This document shows positions 1-11,790 of a stretch of DNA of 64,000 bases, piece by piece (positions within the stretch are counted from its first letter, which is position 1; the number at the start of each line of letters is the position of its first letter). Origin of the DNA: Triatoma infestans (taxonomy: Eukaryota; Arthropoda; Insecta; Hemiptera; Reduviidae); NCBI GenBank assembly GCA_011037195.1, contig JAAEAF010003832.1:159398-223397 (forward strand). Direction: 5' to 3'. Below the pieces are notes generated by a model that was not told where the DNA came from, searched no databases, and saw nothing but the letters and a program-made list of their open reading frames with translations. Both the position numbers and the translations under genes were made by a program.

Positions 1-1160
1 ATGAGGTGCAAGGGAGAATGGATGAGAACCTTTCGGGGGGATCACACTAGGATTGAGGATGAAATTTGGCGAGTGAACCGATTTCTGGTATCCAAACTTG
101 ATGAGACGAGCAAGAAATGGGGATTTGAGAGGGATTACGAGATTAGTATTGGTAATCCAGGGGATAATAACCTTTCGAGGCCAACGGAGGCGGGCAACGG
201 TATTATCCGCTACTATTCAGATGGCTCCAAGCAGGAGGAAACTGGCCTATCAGGAGCGGGAGCATGGTTGCAGGAGTTGGACAGGGGGAGTTCGGTGACC
301 TTGGGTGGTTTGGCCACTGTTTTCCAGTCTGAGGTAATGGGCATTATTGAATGCTGCCGCCTTGCGGGGGTGTGGCACGGGGAGATTAAAGAGGTGCGGT
401 TTTTCTCCGATAGTCAGGCCGCACTAAGGGCTTTGAGTAAGCCTACGTGGAGTTCGAAATTAGTGGGAGAATGTCGGATGTCGGAGAAAGCTCAATGCTT
501 TAGCTCGGAGGGGTACGGTGCGCCTCTGTTGGATACCCGGACACGCGGGAATAGAGGGAAATGACAGGGCAGATCAGTTGGCCAGGGAGGGATCATCTCA
601 ACCATTCTGTGGTCCTGAACCAGACCTGGCTGTCACAAAGACGTTTCGTGACAAACAGATTAGACTTTGGGAGACGAATGTTTTGGAGAAACGCTGGGGG
701 GTACGCAGGGGTGCCTCCAAGCCAAAAAATTTATAAAGACAAGTAAGCAGGGAACTTCGGAGTATCTCCTGTCCCTTAGTAGGACGGGTCTGAGGACCCT
801 GATAGGGATAGTGACTGGACACACTTGGGTGTCCAGTCACTTGTTTAATATAGGGAGGACGTCCAGTCCCATTTGTCAGAACTGCGACGACGGAGTCAGG
901 GAAACGGTGTACCACTACCTTGGTCAGTGTCCCCGTTTCGCTGGAACTAGGTTTCGTGTATTTGGGAGGGCATCACTCTCGCAGGATTGCCTGCGCGAGC
1001 TGGAGTTTAGGATATCTTGGGATACTGTAGACTAACCGGTAAGCTACCGGGGGAGATTAATTAAGGGAATAGGGGGGGTATCGGTGGGATAAAAGCCATA
1101 TAGGCTTAGGTCCCGCGCCATTAGGCACCCGAATAACAATAATAATAATAATAAAATTTG
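1..1160 (+). pseudogene. I-like non-LTR retrotransposon, RNase H and 3' end (broken)
   Basis: This is the 3' end of a LINE ORF2 that enters from outside the window. Frame 1 carries the RNase H start: YSDGSK near 208-240, an FQSEVMG block with the catalytic Glu near 325, and FFSDSQA with the second Asp near 400. The frame then shifts near 500-520 to IPGHAGIEGNDRADQLA (about 525-580), and shifts again near 690 to a tail with a C-x2-C...H...C motif (CQNCDDG...HYLGQCP, about 880-930), ending at 1035. A GC-richer 3' UTR follows and closes in an (AAT)n tail at about 1132-1155. RNase H plus a TAA-type tail is what I-clade elements show. At least two frameshifts make it non-functional. Confidence 0.85.
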
Positions 1161-1403
1161 ACAAAACTAAGGTATCACAGATGATCATTTTAATAATTAA
1201 TAATTTAATTAAACATCATGGAAATGTGTGAATTTGTTTGAGAAATAATAATTGTTGTTTTTTTTCCTCATTTATTTGAAAATTTACAACTGCTAGTCCG
1301 CTTGCGTAACAATCAGCAACAAAGTAAATTAGATGACTCACAATGACGGTAATGTAGAAATCATCCAGTGGGGTGCCACTCCAAACTATTTCGCTACGCA
1401 GTC

Positions 1404-1861
1404 TTATAAGAGATCACGAGGCCACCGTCGCCTCAGACGTTGAGGAGAGTTTTCTGGAATGGATGCTGAGGAAAGTTGATGAATTAATGGATGGTGGCAA
1501 GACGGGTGTGAAATTTGCGGTAACTTATTTGGATTAGGTCACTTATAAATGGAATCAGGAGATCAGAATGGATTTTCAGGTTAGAAACATAAAACGGAGC
1601 ATTGGAAATTTTGGGTTGTAGGGTTTGGATGCGGTGGGGATGTTGGAACGCTTGGTTGAGCCCCATAACTCGAGTCCATAAGTCCAAATTGGTTTTTAAC
1701 AGTAGATTGTAGATAAGTACTTTATTATTTAAAGTTAGTGTAATGTTTTGGTGAGATGTGTGTATAGGCAGCTTGTGGCGTGAACGTTTTAGCGAAAAGG
1801 GCTTGTATGTTTGTTTGAGATAGAATATAAGAATAATTAAGAAATCACCACTGTTTTTCAA
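1404..1861 (-). pseudogene. Jockey-like LINE, ORF2 C-terminal relic
   Basis: On the minus strand this encodes the region after the reverse transcriptase of a Jockey-type ORF2: LNNKVLIYNLLLKTNLDLW, then IQTLQPKISNAPFYVSN, HSDLLIPFISDLI, and after a frameshift near 1480 the terminal RLRRRWPRDLL with a stop at 1404. The pattern 'IQ.LQ.KI..APWYVSN..IH.DL.IP' followed by an arginine-rich RRWPRDL end is characteristic of insect Jockey elements. The 3' UTR probably runs to about 1310. There are no catalytic domains left. It is a 5'-truncated dead copy. Confidence 0.75.
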
Positions 1862-2190
1862 TAAATAGATTCTGTTAAAATAATAACTACAAGTTATTTG
1901 ATATTATAAACTTATTTAATTTATTGTGAAACTGGCACAGATATTTAGAGAGCGATTCCTGAATGTAGCACAAGTCTGTTCTTAAAATATCTCTTCTCTT
2001 TGTTTCTTCAATTCCTTCCCTGTGAGGAGAAGGGGTAGTACAATTGCCATAATTGTTCTTGAAACGTACGAGTAACTGGACTTGTATACCTGGTCTTGTC
2101 CTTTTGCAAGGGAATGTCAATCTTTTTCTTAATTTTGATTTATTTAAAATTTAATATTATTTCAAGTTTCTTGCATCCGTCACATTAGTT
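1770..2190 (+). repeat. Diverged copy of the 22.35-23.2 kb palindromic element (one arm)
   Basis: Short blocks here match the right half of the palindrome at 22.35-23.21 kb: a block around 'caccactgtt...aataaata' (1845-1868), 'tggcac...gattcctgaa' (1932-1962), 'tgtgaggagaaggggtagta' (2020-2040), 'gtaactg' (2072) and 'tttcttgcat' (2167-2177), in the same order and similar spacing. Overall identity is low. No coding potential is visible. It overlaps the start of the Jockey relic by eye, so the left boundary is approximate. Confidence 0.45.
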
Positions 2191-3126
2191 TTGAGCGTCT
2201 GTCCAAAATAGGCTGTAACGTTCTGTTTGAGAAATAATACATTCCAAATTTGAACCGTCAGATGCTTAAGGATGTTAAATGAGATCAACATTACTAATGT
2301 AAGCGCTTCGTTAGACATTTACAAATAATAACACTAAATCTTGTGTGATACCTTACATTATTATTACAACAAAATCACAATGCTAATTGATAAATATTCT
2401 TCAAACATCGATTTCTTAATAATCACCTATTTTTTTTTCTATTATTATGCAAAAATATAGGTGCGCAGGGTCATATGGAGATCACATATATAGTTCTTTA
2501 TGATATCGTTTAATCCTATAATTATTTCTTGAATTTTGTACATAACTTTAATGACTTAACAGCATTAATGTATAGTACAGCGAGCCTATGTGCTTCCGAA
2601 TCAATAGATGGAGAAATTGATATTATATAAGGCACCCAGAAGGATGTAAAGATAAATTGGTTGACTGGTTGATAAAGAGACGTAAAGGGAAAATTTCCAA
2701 GATGTATGTTGTATTCTTGGAATTTTGTCACTGCTGAACCCAATTATTCATCACATTTTATCAAATTTGTCCACTGACCAGAAATATGGTTTTCCTCCTA
2801 AATTGAAAAAATTCCCTGTTTATAAACATATGTACGAGTATGTATGAAAAAGTGGCTTTGGAAATTTCCAAGTTTAGACCCACATAATGACTGTATAATC
2901 TCTCTAACAAATAAGTTTTAGATAATGTAACCACCAATGGGCATCTGCACGCTTTTTATCTTCTTTAATTATTTATTAATTATTTTTATGTTTCCCAAAA
3001 AAAAATTCCATCCTCCTAATATATGTATATAAACATATGTATTGCTTATATACATATATACTCCCTGATCCCAGAAACAATTTCCAAAAAGAACAATTCT
3101 GTCAACACAGAATCCCCTTTTTACTT
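2191..3126. other. No recognised feature
   Basis: AT-rich DNA with short A/T runs. The open frames are short and unlike any family I know. No repeat shared with the rest of the window was noticed. Confidence 0.5.
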
Positions 3127-4118
3127 TTTACTTTCTTTTACTCCTAGTAAGAGGAAGTATTATAATCGTGTCAAATTTTCGATATCGAGTTTTCACCGGA
3201 AATATCCGTTTTGAGGTCACCCTGAGTCCAACAAAAGTGGTTTTTAGCAAATGGTCTGTGTGTGTGTGTATGTGAACAGCATAGCTCAAAAACGAAAAAC
3301 CGTAGAAAGTTGAAACTTGGTATTCCGTTTAGGTATCACCATGGCATCTGACAGTGGGTCATCTGACAAAATTACTCAACCGGAAGTACCACTTTACTTG
3401 TTGTTTTTTTTTTACTTTTTTGCGTTTTTCTCAAAAATGGCTCAGACCATTTTCTTTAAACTTGGTATATCAACCACAAACTAACAGCTACAACTTTTAT
3501 TTGAAATATTTCTCCGGGAAAATTCATTTAAGGGCATTTCTGGGGGAGGGGTGGGAATAGGTTTTCACTTAACTTCTATTTCAGTTTATTAGAAAATTCT
3601 GACCTCTAAATAATATTAATTAGAATTATATATGTTGTTGAAATTCCGAATTTGAAAAAAATCGGATTACCGGAAGTGCGTTTGTTTTTGCACTTTACTA
3701 AATGATTTTTTCACTTTTCGCGATTTTCTCAAAAATGGCTCCGACGATTTTCTTGAAACTTCGTGTATAAACTAAACATGCAGAGATCTACATCTTTTAT
3801 TTAAAACATTTCTCTGGGAAAATTCATTTAAGGGTACTTTTATAGGAGGGGTGGGGTTACAGCTTCCTTTAAAGAGGTATCATAGTTGATTATATAATTC
3901 TATTATCCAAACAGAATTAATTAGAAATAAATAGATGGCCTATATTCCAAGTTTTAAGAAAATTAGCAAGCCGGAAGTGCGCATTTACTGAAAAGTTTTG
4001 TCAGTTTTCGACGAATTTCGTTATATTTGGTACACAAACTACGTAAATCATTTGTCAATTATAATTTTGAGAACAGGAGTAAGAGATAGTTGTGTCAGTG
4101 TTTCACACCAGATTTTTT
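3127..4118 (+). repeat. Family A interspersed repeat (Helentron-like, non-autonomous), copy 1
   Basis: About 1 kb. It starts with a hairpin (ctttctttta ctcctagtaa gagg, 3130-3155) and ends with 'ggagtaagagatag...tttcacaccagatttttt' (4076-4118). The terminal 'ggagtaagaga' is the inverse of the 'tctcttactcc' arm of the start hairpin. Inside are about three tandem units of roughly 300 bp, each with 'ccggaagt', 'tctcaaaaatggctc', 'tttctctgggaaaattcatttaagggc' and a G-rich 'ggaggggtggg'. Subterminal inverted repeats, one end hairpin and internal tandem units resemble Helentron-associated elements (HINE/DINE type). No protein is encoded. Confidence 0.75.
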
Positions 4119-4279
4119 AATCAAACGTTGCGTCTAGAACGTCTAGAATTGCTCTAAAATATTCATCCACATCTGATAATCAAAATTTATTTTTAATTTG
4201 ATTGTACGAAATTATATGGGACTCACTTATTACAGATTGTCCACTCTCCAGCCGTTATACTGAAATACAATAATAGCTC

Positions 4280-4960
4280 AGTGAATAATCTAAAGTGGCT
4301 TTGAATACAGTAGAAGCCACGGCGAAGAGCAAAATCGCACATTTGATTGACTTGAAGGCCACTACTTACAAGCGGTTACTTGCAAAAAGAGGACTCTTCT
4401 TTAACATTTTAAATTGCCGCCGGGCCTCATCCAAGCTGGACCAGTCAGAAAAGCAAGTCGCTTTTCAAAGGATCCCTTCTCATTGTGGATTAGTTGGCAA
4501 CTCTGGAAGCTGACAAACTTACCAAAAGCGTATCAGGAACCCTTTAACCTGGAGGGAGAATCATTCGCTATGCGATGGCCGAGGAAACTAAGGACTGCCA
4601 TTGACAGCAAGCGGTAGGGAAGCAGTGGGAGGAGCACCTGCAAGTAAAAGCGAAGCGCATTTCGACTAATCTCTGAAAAAGAGGGATGCCGTAGCATGTT
4701 TCAGGCTAACTACTGGACTTGACCACCTCAAATCGGAATAGCCGTGTGTGCAACATATCCTATTTGCCAGAATGACGAGATGACCGGCTTCCACCACAAC
4801 ACATGTCCTGCACTTGTGGACATAAGAAATGCTTTAAGCACGAACATGGTCAAGTGGATAACAGTGTCCAAACTTTACTGGGCTGCGCTATACCAAATGG
4901 TACATCCCATCACCGGTTCACGGGGCAGTAAAAAAAAAAAAATAAAATAAAATAAAATAA
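4280..4960 (+). pseudogene. LINE RNase H/C-terminal relic
   Basis: Broken frames include QVAFQRIPSHCGLVGN (about 4455-4505), matching the 'W.PSHCG..GNE.AD' end of a retroelement RNase H, then CFRLTTGLDHL (about 4700) and a Cys/His tail CATYPICQNDEMTGFHHNTC (4747-4806). Several stops and frameshifts separate the pieces. The copy ends in an A-rich (AAATA)n tail at 4931-4960, as expected of a target-primed insertion. The clade is not certain; an R1/Loa/I-type element with RNase H is the likely source. Confidence 0.7.
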
Positions 4961-5761
4961 TCTAAGGTTCATTAATACAAATCTCTTATATTACCGCTTT
5001 GTCTAAATCATGGAACTGATTTGGAGCTTTGTGGCACACGAGTAAAATAGAATATTGTCATTACTGCGTGTCCAAGGTGAATGCAATGATGTGAACGTAA
5101 GAATACCTGAGCTGTATGGTTGACTAAGATAAGGTTTGAATGTAATCACTAGATAGGCTGAGTATTCTTACTTTGTGAATGAAAGGATTTACCTGGGTGA
5201 AGGTTCAATAGTATAAGAAAATTTTTAAAAAGAGCTTGATGCAAAAAAAAAGAAAGAAGACAAAAAAAAAAGGGTGTATGCTGGTTCATTTTGAAAAATT
5301 GAAAGAGTTGATGTTTCATAGTTTGTAACAATAGTAGGAACGTCATATTATTGTTTGCTATATGCAGATTAGAAACAAACAGGCGACAATGAGAGTAAGT
5401 TGTGTAGGAACATTGTCGAAAGAATGGGTAGTACAAGAGGCTCCTATCTAATGACTACATCGCTTAGTTTCCAACACAATTGAGATGAAAATAATTTCCT
5501 TTTTTTTCTTTTTTTTTGAGTAACAACATTTACACAATATAAACATACTTCTAATTCCAACACAATTTTTGCTGTGACCTCTTCTTTATATCTATTTTTC
5601 CGCAGATAAGAAAATGATGTTTTTTAATCTTCTCAGCTTGACCACAGAAAATTAAAAAAAAAAAATATATATATATACCCGAACATAAGCTAACTGGAAT
5701 GGTAGTTGTTTATATCATGAATTTTCTCAAAGTTACACGTTATTATGTTTTGTTTTTTTAA
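4961..5761. other. No recognised feature
   Basis: AT-rich with several homopolymer tracts, for example poly(T) near 5500-5520 and (TA)n near 5667-5677. No coding or repeat family recognised. Confidence 0.5.
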
Positions 5762-5850
5762 AAAAAAATCTGGTGTGAAACACTCACACGACCTTTTCTT
5801 ACTCCAGTTTACATAGATTTAAATGAGCAATTTTCTTCATACTTATAATG
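5762..5850 (-). repeat. Family A terminal fragment
   Basis: Begins with an A-run and 'tctggtgtgaaacactcacac' (from 5770) followed by 'tcttactccag', the 5' end of family A in minus orientation. The remainder of the repeat is missing or too diverged. Confidence 0.6.
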
Positions 5851-6018
5851 TTGACTAAATATTTCAATTTTATATCGATGACTTTTTTTTTTTTAGGAAA
5901 CCATAAACCTTTTCTCCCTTAAAATTTCTATTAAATGAAGTTTTTTGGAAACTAGTTTTCACCCAAAAGTGATAAATTAATATCTCCGTATTCATAGTTA
6001 GTGTAACAAATTTATTGT

Positions 6019-6510
6019 AGTTGTTGGTGGTTGGTTCCGCAGAGCTGGAAAGCATCAGAGACATTCTCCATGGTAGCCTGCTTCATTTTGTGTGGTCATC
6101 GACCGGTTTCGGGCGTTCGCCCATCTTCAAGAAGCGTTTTTCAGACAGTGTGACAATACAGACTTGCACAGAGCAAAGTCAGTTTATACACTGACTGGTT
6201 TTTTTTTAATTGTACTTAAAACTAAACTCTTAAACTAGGTCAAGGGGTATATGGTCCAGCTGGGTGGGAAAAAACACGTGTTTGGGTTGTTAAAGCGTAA
6301 ATTTTTCTTAAAATGAAAACAACACGTGGGGGTCTAATTTTTAAACTCTGTTGTTGGTGGGAGATTTACTTTACAATTAACTAATCAAAATAAAAAATAA
6401 AATATATAAAAATAAATTAAAAATTAAAATAATACAAATATAATTAATACAATTACAAATAATTATAGATGATCACAAAATGAAGCAGGCTATCACGGAA
6501 AATGTCTCTG
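6019..6510. mobile_element. Family B palindrome-ended element, copy 1, with 11-bp TSD
   Basis: Non-coding element of 492 bp. The left end (cagagctggaaagcatcagag, gtagcctgcttc) is mirrored at the right end (gaagcaggctatcacgg, ending gtctctg), so about 50 bp form inverted arms; the left arm runs about 26 bp longer. It is flanked by the direct repeat AAATTTATTGT at 6008-6018 and 6511-6521, an exact 11-bp target duplication. The left arm carries a decayed hammerhead-like core on the minus strand (6097-6136: TTGAAGA, GGGC/GCCC stem, GAAAC). Body sequence is shared with the copies at 24.5 and 56.4 kb. Confidence 0.75.
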
Positions 6511-6544
6511 AAATTTATTGTTAATTTGTCGGTCTTTTCATATA

Positions 6545-6655
6545 TAAAAACTGTAGAAAAGTGAAGAAAACTGTTCAGTTTGAAAACGCACTTCCAGTCA
6601 ACCGGTTTTCTTCAAACTTAGAATTTGGCAATTTATTTAATTATTTTATTTAATA
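6545..6655 (-). repeat. Family A internal fragment
   Basis: Contains 'gaaaactgttcag...cgcacttccag...ttcttcaaactt.gaattt', a diverged piece of the family A tandem unit in minus orientation. Confidence 0.5.
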
Positions 6656-7600
6656 TCATTCCTAGAATTTGTTATCTGAGATTGCATAAACTAACTGATT
6701 TTTCTTCGATACCTTTCAATTGGGTCTCTGAATTTAAATCGTTTCTTTATTCCATTGGAACGGAGAATGTATGGCTTAAACAGGATGCCTTTTTTCTACG
6801 AAAAAGCAGAAGTGATGTACTTGCCAAATTGAAAAATCACTTATTTTCCGTTGATGTTGACCTTGCTATAAATAGTCGCTATAATTTGTATTATAGAAAT
6901 ATTAGCTCTTTTGGACCTGGAGAAAGCTATCTCAATTTGACGTGCCATATCAACAAATCTAAGATTGATGTCACAAATAAGACTGGCTTGTAAAAAGTGT
7001 TCTAGAATAACATTTGGTGATATGCGTTATAAATTTTCTCCCGAGAGTTACTGCCTACTCTGTGATTCACAACATTTTGATACACTGTCTCATTTTTTTT
7101 TTTATTGCTCGGAACTTAATCAATTTAGAGTTAAATATATTTCCTGTTTCATAAATGAATCTATGTCTGAATCCGAAAAAATGGAAAATTTATTGAGCAC
7201 TTTAAATTTAAGAAAAATGAACAACCTCTTTTTGTTTGTAGTGAATGGTCTCAGATTTAAGTGTTTATATATATATATATAGTGATTATTGATTATTTAC
7301 ATTATTTACAAAATAGTTTCTTTGTATTTTTCTCTCTGTCGCCATAAGTGAGGTTACATTTTCACCCTTTTTATTTTTCATACTATAGATCTTGAATATG
7401 TTATTGTTATTTATTCCTTTTCCTTAATTAATTTTCTAGATGTATTACTTTTTGTGTTTGTGTGTTACTTTTTTTCTTTTTTAATGTGTAATTTTTATTT
7501 TGGTTTATTTTGTATTTTCGTATTATAAAAACATACAACTCCTTGCTTATAAAGTGTACACTTAAAAAGCAATAAATAAATATATTATATATTATATTAT
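6656..7600 (+). pseudogene. LINE ORF2 C-terminal relic with Cys-His-Cys tail
   Basis: The first frame (to about 6990) reads FNWVSEFKSFLYSIGTENVW and ends in GESYLNLTCHINKSKI. After a one-base shift near 6975 it continues QIRLACKKCSRITFGDMRY and then YCLLCDSQHFDTLSHFFFYC (about 7050-7110), a C-x2-C...H...C motif found at the very end of many LINE ORF2 proteins. The same architecture occurs on the minus strand at 48.3-49.1 kb, so both probably derive from one family. The frame ends near 7280 and an AT-rich 3' region with an 'aataaataaat' tail follows (7570-7583). Function lost; the clade is not resolved. Confidence 0.65.
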
Positions 7601-7609
7601 TATATTATT

Positions 7610-7800
7610 TTATTTAATATTATTTAAGTGATACAATTTATATAATAAATTAAAATAACACTTTAAAGGAAAAAGATAATCCAAAAGCTCCTGTAAATGA
7701 ATTTTAAGGATCTCAGGGGATCGCAAAAGTGAAATATCCGGTGAAAACTCGTTAACAAAAAATTTGACGCGATCGCAATAATTCCTCTAATAGCAGTAAT
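7610..7800 (-). repeat. Family A fragment (hairpin end)
   Basis: Shows 'aacactttaaaggaaaa', 'atatccggtgaaaactcg' and 'aaaatttgacgcgatcgcaataattcctct', a diverged distal end of family A, directly before the next full copy. Confidence 0.55.
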
Positions 7801-7825
7801 AACCATGCATGAAAAAAAAAAAAAA

Positions 7826-8662
7826 AATCTGGTGTGAAACACTCACACAACTTTCTCTTACTCCAGTTCTCAAAATGATAATTGACAAATTTTATAGTTT
7901 GTGTACCAAATTTAATGAAATTCGTCGAAAACTGAAAAAACTGTTCAGTAAAAGCGCACTTCCGGTTTACTAATTTTCTTGAAACTTGGAATTTCAGCCA
8001 TCTATTTATTTCTAACTAATTATGTTGGATGATAGAATTGTATAATCAACTAGGATAGCACTTTAGATGAAAATCTAACCCCACCCCTCCCCTAAAAGTG
8101 CCCTTAAAAGAATTTTCCCAGAGAAATGTTTTAGATAAAAGTTGTAGATCTTTGCATGTTTAGTTTATATACGAAGTTTCAAAAAAATCGTCGGAGCCAT
8201 TTTTGAGAAAATTTTGAAAAAGTGAATAAATCATTTAGTAAAGTGGTAAAGTAAACGCACTTCCGATTATCCGATTTTTTTCAAACTCGGAATTTCAACA
8301 ACATATTTAATTCTAATTAACATTATTTAGATGACAGAATTGTGAAATAAACTGAAATAGCACTTTAGATGAAAACCTAACCCCACCCCTCCCCCAAAAG
8401 TGCCCTTCAGAGCATTTTCCCGGAGAAATATTTCAAATAAAAGTTGTAGCTCTTTGTATGTGTGGTTGATGTTTCGAGTTTAAAGAAAATCGTCGGAGCC
8501 ATTTTTGAGAAATCGCAAAAAAGTAAAAAATCTAACTAGTAAAGTGGTACTTCCGGTTGAGGAATTTTGACAGATAACGTAGTGTCAGATCCCACGATGA
8601 TACCTAAATGGAATATCAAGTTTTAACTTTCTACGGTTTTTCGTTTTTGAGCTATGCTGTTC

Positions 8663-8697
<35 letters not shown>

Positions 8698-8836
8698 CAC
8701 CAACACACACACAGACCATTTGCTAAAAACCACTTTTTTGGACTCAGGGACCTCAAAACGGATATTTCCGGTGAAAACCGATATCGAAAATTTGACACGA
8801 TTACAATACTTCCTCTTACTAGGAGTAAGAGAAAAT
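7826..8836 (-). repeat. Family A interspersed repeat, copy 2
   Basis: Starts after a 16-A run with TCTGGTGTGAAACACTCACAC (7828) and the subterminal 'actttctcttactccag' (7850-7866). It ends with the hairpin 'acttcctcttact agg agtaagagaaaat' (8808-8836). Internal units repeat at about 290-300 bp: 'cgcacttccg(g/a)tt' recurs near 7955, 8257 and 8545. A (CA)n microsatellite (8674-8712) lies in the distal non-repeated part, where other copies carry (GT)n. This strand orientation gives the TC start and 3' hairpin expected of Helitron-like ends. Confidence 0.75.
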
Positions 8837-8916
8837 AAAATACATTATTTTCTTAATCATTTACTAAAAATTTTATTGTTTAGTTTAGTTTTTAAATTTC
8901 ACTTCTATTTTACAAC

Positions 8917-9204
8917 TGTAATAACAAGCAGAGAGACAGGCCCTCTCTGGTACTCTCTGACTTAAGCAGGCTAGAGTGGGAGAACCTGTATATATAAACC
9001 AGTGGGAATCTATCTAGATCTATCTATCAGATTCAACCATACATCGCATCGTGTCATATCTCTACTCCCACCTTTTATTTTCTATCAGTTTCATTATAAA
9101 GTCCAGTGCAGTTAGTGTAAAGTTATAGCTACATTATAACCGTGTCTTCATATCTCGTTCATTCAATCAAACCTAATTTCTCTCCTTAACAACTCCATTA
9201 TACA
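8917..9204 (+). repeat. Probable solo LTR (Gypsy-like)
   Basis: Starts TGTAATAA and ends CCATTATACA, near-inverse termini of the TG...CA type. It holds a TATA-like 'tatataaa' at 8991-8998 and the block 'aaagtccagtgcagttagtgtaaag', which recurs in the LTR-like blocks at 33.27 and 58.90 kb. No clear target duplication, so the boundaries are inferred from the termini and from comparison with the 33.3-kb copy. Confidence 0.5.
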
Positions 9205-10499
9205 ACTATGGTTTTGAAATTATTCGAAAAAGATACAAAATGAGTTTGTGCTATAGTAGATAAATTGAACGTTCATACAAATATAAATTAGATAAATAAC
9301 TTCTTTTTTTCTGATTTTTCTATTGATAATTATTAACATGAAAATTCAATTTATGTGTAATCAGTTCTCAGCTATTTTCAAATTTTTAGAATAACAAATT
9401 AATGGATGTCTTACAAAATGAAATCAATCACTTAGTTTAGCTTAAAAAAAAATAGTAATATGATTATTTATTTTTGTCCATAACAAGATCGAAAAATCTA
9501 TCAGTATCTCTTCTTAATTCTAGAATGATTAGCATGCTTTTCTCTAAATAATGATGAACATTCTGGTATCGCCCCTTTAAAGTTGTACAAACAACTTTCA
9601 AGATCACAAGTCTGTGTAGAGCTTTAAGATCACTAAGAGATCGTCAGATTTTGTGAGTGTAGTAAGCCATCTCTCTCAACAGATTTTAAGACGATAAAAG
9701 CTCATTGTGTGAGAGGAAGGCTTCCAATTGGCCCTGTGCAGCGCATTAGTTTGCTGATGTACACTGTAACGCACTTTTAGTAACAATTATTTTTTCTTTT
9801 TTTTTACAATTGCTAAATATGATCGATAATGTATTGTAGCTGATGAAGCCGCGCGAATGAAAACGATATTTCTTTAAAAAAAATTCTGAAGAGAAATATA
9901 ATATTCACCCAAAATATTCTATGTTCTGGAAGTTAACTTGATATACCTATCCTTTAATTCAATTCTCTCGCCTTTAACTTAATTTTAATCAATAGGAAGG
10001 ATTTGCCGAAGAATGGAAAATATAAGAATAAAATTAAAGAAATGTATATTTTACTAATTATGAAAATCTTACAATATTATCTATCATTTTTAGTTTCAAG
10101 TTTGATATAAAGAAACAAGAACTTTCATATTGTTACAAAGATTAGCATTTTAACTTGATCTCAAATATTACTACGAGTAATTTTATTACTACGATAATGT
10201 GTCTGCAAGATCCGTTATCATATGTCAAGATATAACTTTTCACTATCATCGAACGTTAAGATAAATTGTACTTCTCATCTTCAGATTTTAATTTATTTTC
10301 CAAAGCAAACTTTATCAATGTTTGTCAGTTTTAAATTTTAAAAAATATTCCGAGACGTATTTTTATTTTTTATTTTATTTTACGAAATTGAGTTATCACC
10401 TGGAAAACACGAAATGAAGACCAATCAATAAAAAATAAAAAATAAAGTAAAATTTTTTTAGTGAATTGTCTTTTTACGTTTATGTGTGGAAATATCTGG
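9205..10499. other. No recognised gene; one weak hammerhead-like remnant
   Basis: AT-rich anonymous DNA. 'ctgatgaagccgcgcgaatgaaaacg' at 9840-9865 looks like a hammerhead-type core with its stem II damaged. It is listed only as a possible relic. Nothing else recognised. Confidence 0.4.
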
Positions 10500-10509
10500 T
10501 TATTGTGAG

Positions 10510-11655
10510 AAATATATGTGTTACCGGTTAAGTATATATAATCTCAGATATTTTATAGAATGCCTAGGCATTTCATACATTACCTAGCTACTTTAGGCAA
10601 AGTTAGAAATATACTTTTTATTTCATACTTGGGCCAGGTATTCTATACCTTGCCTAGAAATTCTATAGAATGTCTAAATCGTCATAGGCGAAATAAGGAA
10701 AGACTTAAAAACTGTATCTAGTAATAGTTTAATTAGGGAATAGGCCATATATAATTATGGCATAGTCATTGCTACTATTTGTGGCCTTTTGCAACAATAT
10801 TATTACTAATCAGATATCACATTATATTTTCTTTCACGATCTATAAATTCTTTTATATAATAATCAATATAAGTAGTTGGTGCTCATTAAGAGGATTTAA
10901 GTTTTGTTAGTATATTTAAACCGGATTGTTTTTTTGATCCTCTCGTGTATGTGTTACTCTTCTCGACCGTATTCACCTTGCACAGTTAGCCGCCGTCTTC
11001 TCACCCCTTTCATAGCTGTTGCTGCGGCCGTGTAAGTGGAAGCAATCACGGAGGGAGAATCAAGAGGACCCAAAACAAACCGCTCCGAGGATGCTGTTTC
11101 CTCAGTTTCTGACCATTCTCGGTTCCGCTGAATGCTAAAAACATAACCTGTATTGTAAACATACTATGCCACATGTAGTCCCACTGTATGGGTCACTGGC
11201 TTTGTTGACTTTTCCTTCGCTCATAGGTATATTTAAATGAATTACTCCTACACAGTCAATTGACAAAACATCGTATATTTATGAAACATTCATACAACAT
11301 TCTCAAGCAGGGCGGGGGGAAAGACGACATCGTTCTGTCGCTTCCAATTGTATATGTATAAATCGGCCAGATTCATATATATTTTCAAAATTATACAGAT
11401 AGAGTACACAAAAATCCTTGATATTTCAAGTCTGAACACATAACCTCATGAAAATGATCTAATTACACTAGCTGTACAGGGAAGGTAACTTTGCCTGCTT
11501 CGCCATCAGCATTGAAGAGAAAGCCTAGACAAAGTAAGAAAATTGGGGTAAATTCTACATATTGCCTAATGTCTTCAGGTAAAGTATGAAATGCCTAGGC
11601 ATTTACATATTGCCTGATTTCATACTTTGCCGGTAACATATATAACTGATTAAGG
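10510..11655. mobile_element. Probable TIR element (about 1.15 kb), no transposase seen
   Basis: The two ends are inverted: 'atatatgtgttaccggttaagtat' at the left and, reading inward from the right, 'atatatgttaccggcaaagtat'. Both are followed by the 12-bp palindrome ATGCCTAGGCAT (10561-10572 and 11590-11601) and several 'gccta/taggc' motifs. This suggests about 100 bp of diverged terminal inverted repeats with subterminal palindromes, as in DNA transposons. The interior (10,930-11,350) is GC-richer but gave no recognisable transposase. Boundaries and superfamily are uncertain. Confidence 0.5.
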
Positions 11656-11790
11656 AAAGCTAATTTTCTTATTGTCAATTAATATAGTTATTGTCAGTAT
11701 AATTACAGTTAATATTTCCTTATCTTGATTTAACTGATCTGGTGGATTCTTTTTAATTTGTAGAATATTCTTTCTTTTTTTTTAATTTAA

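Noticed and set aside
8608..8965. Open frames of 76 and 103 codons
   Set aside because: They read through the (CA)n tract and the end of a family A repeat; histidine/threonine runs are from the microsatellite.
9840..9865. Hammerhead core at 9.84 kb
   Set aside because: CTGATGA and GAAAA are present, but stem II cannot pair properly and no arms or TSD were found.
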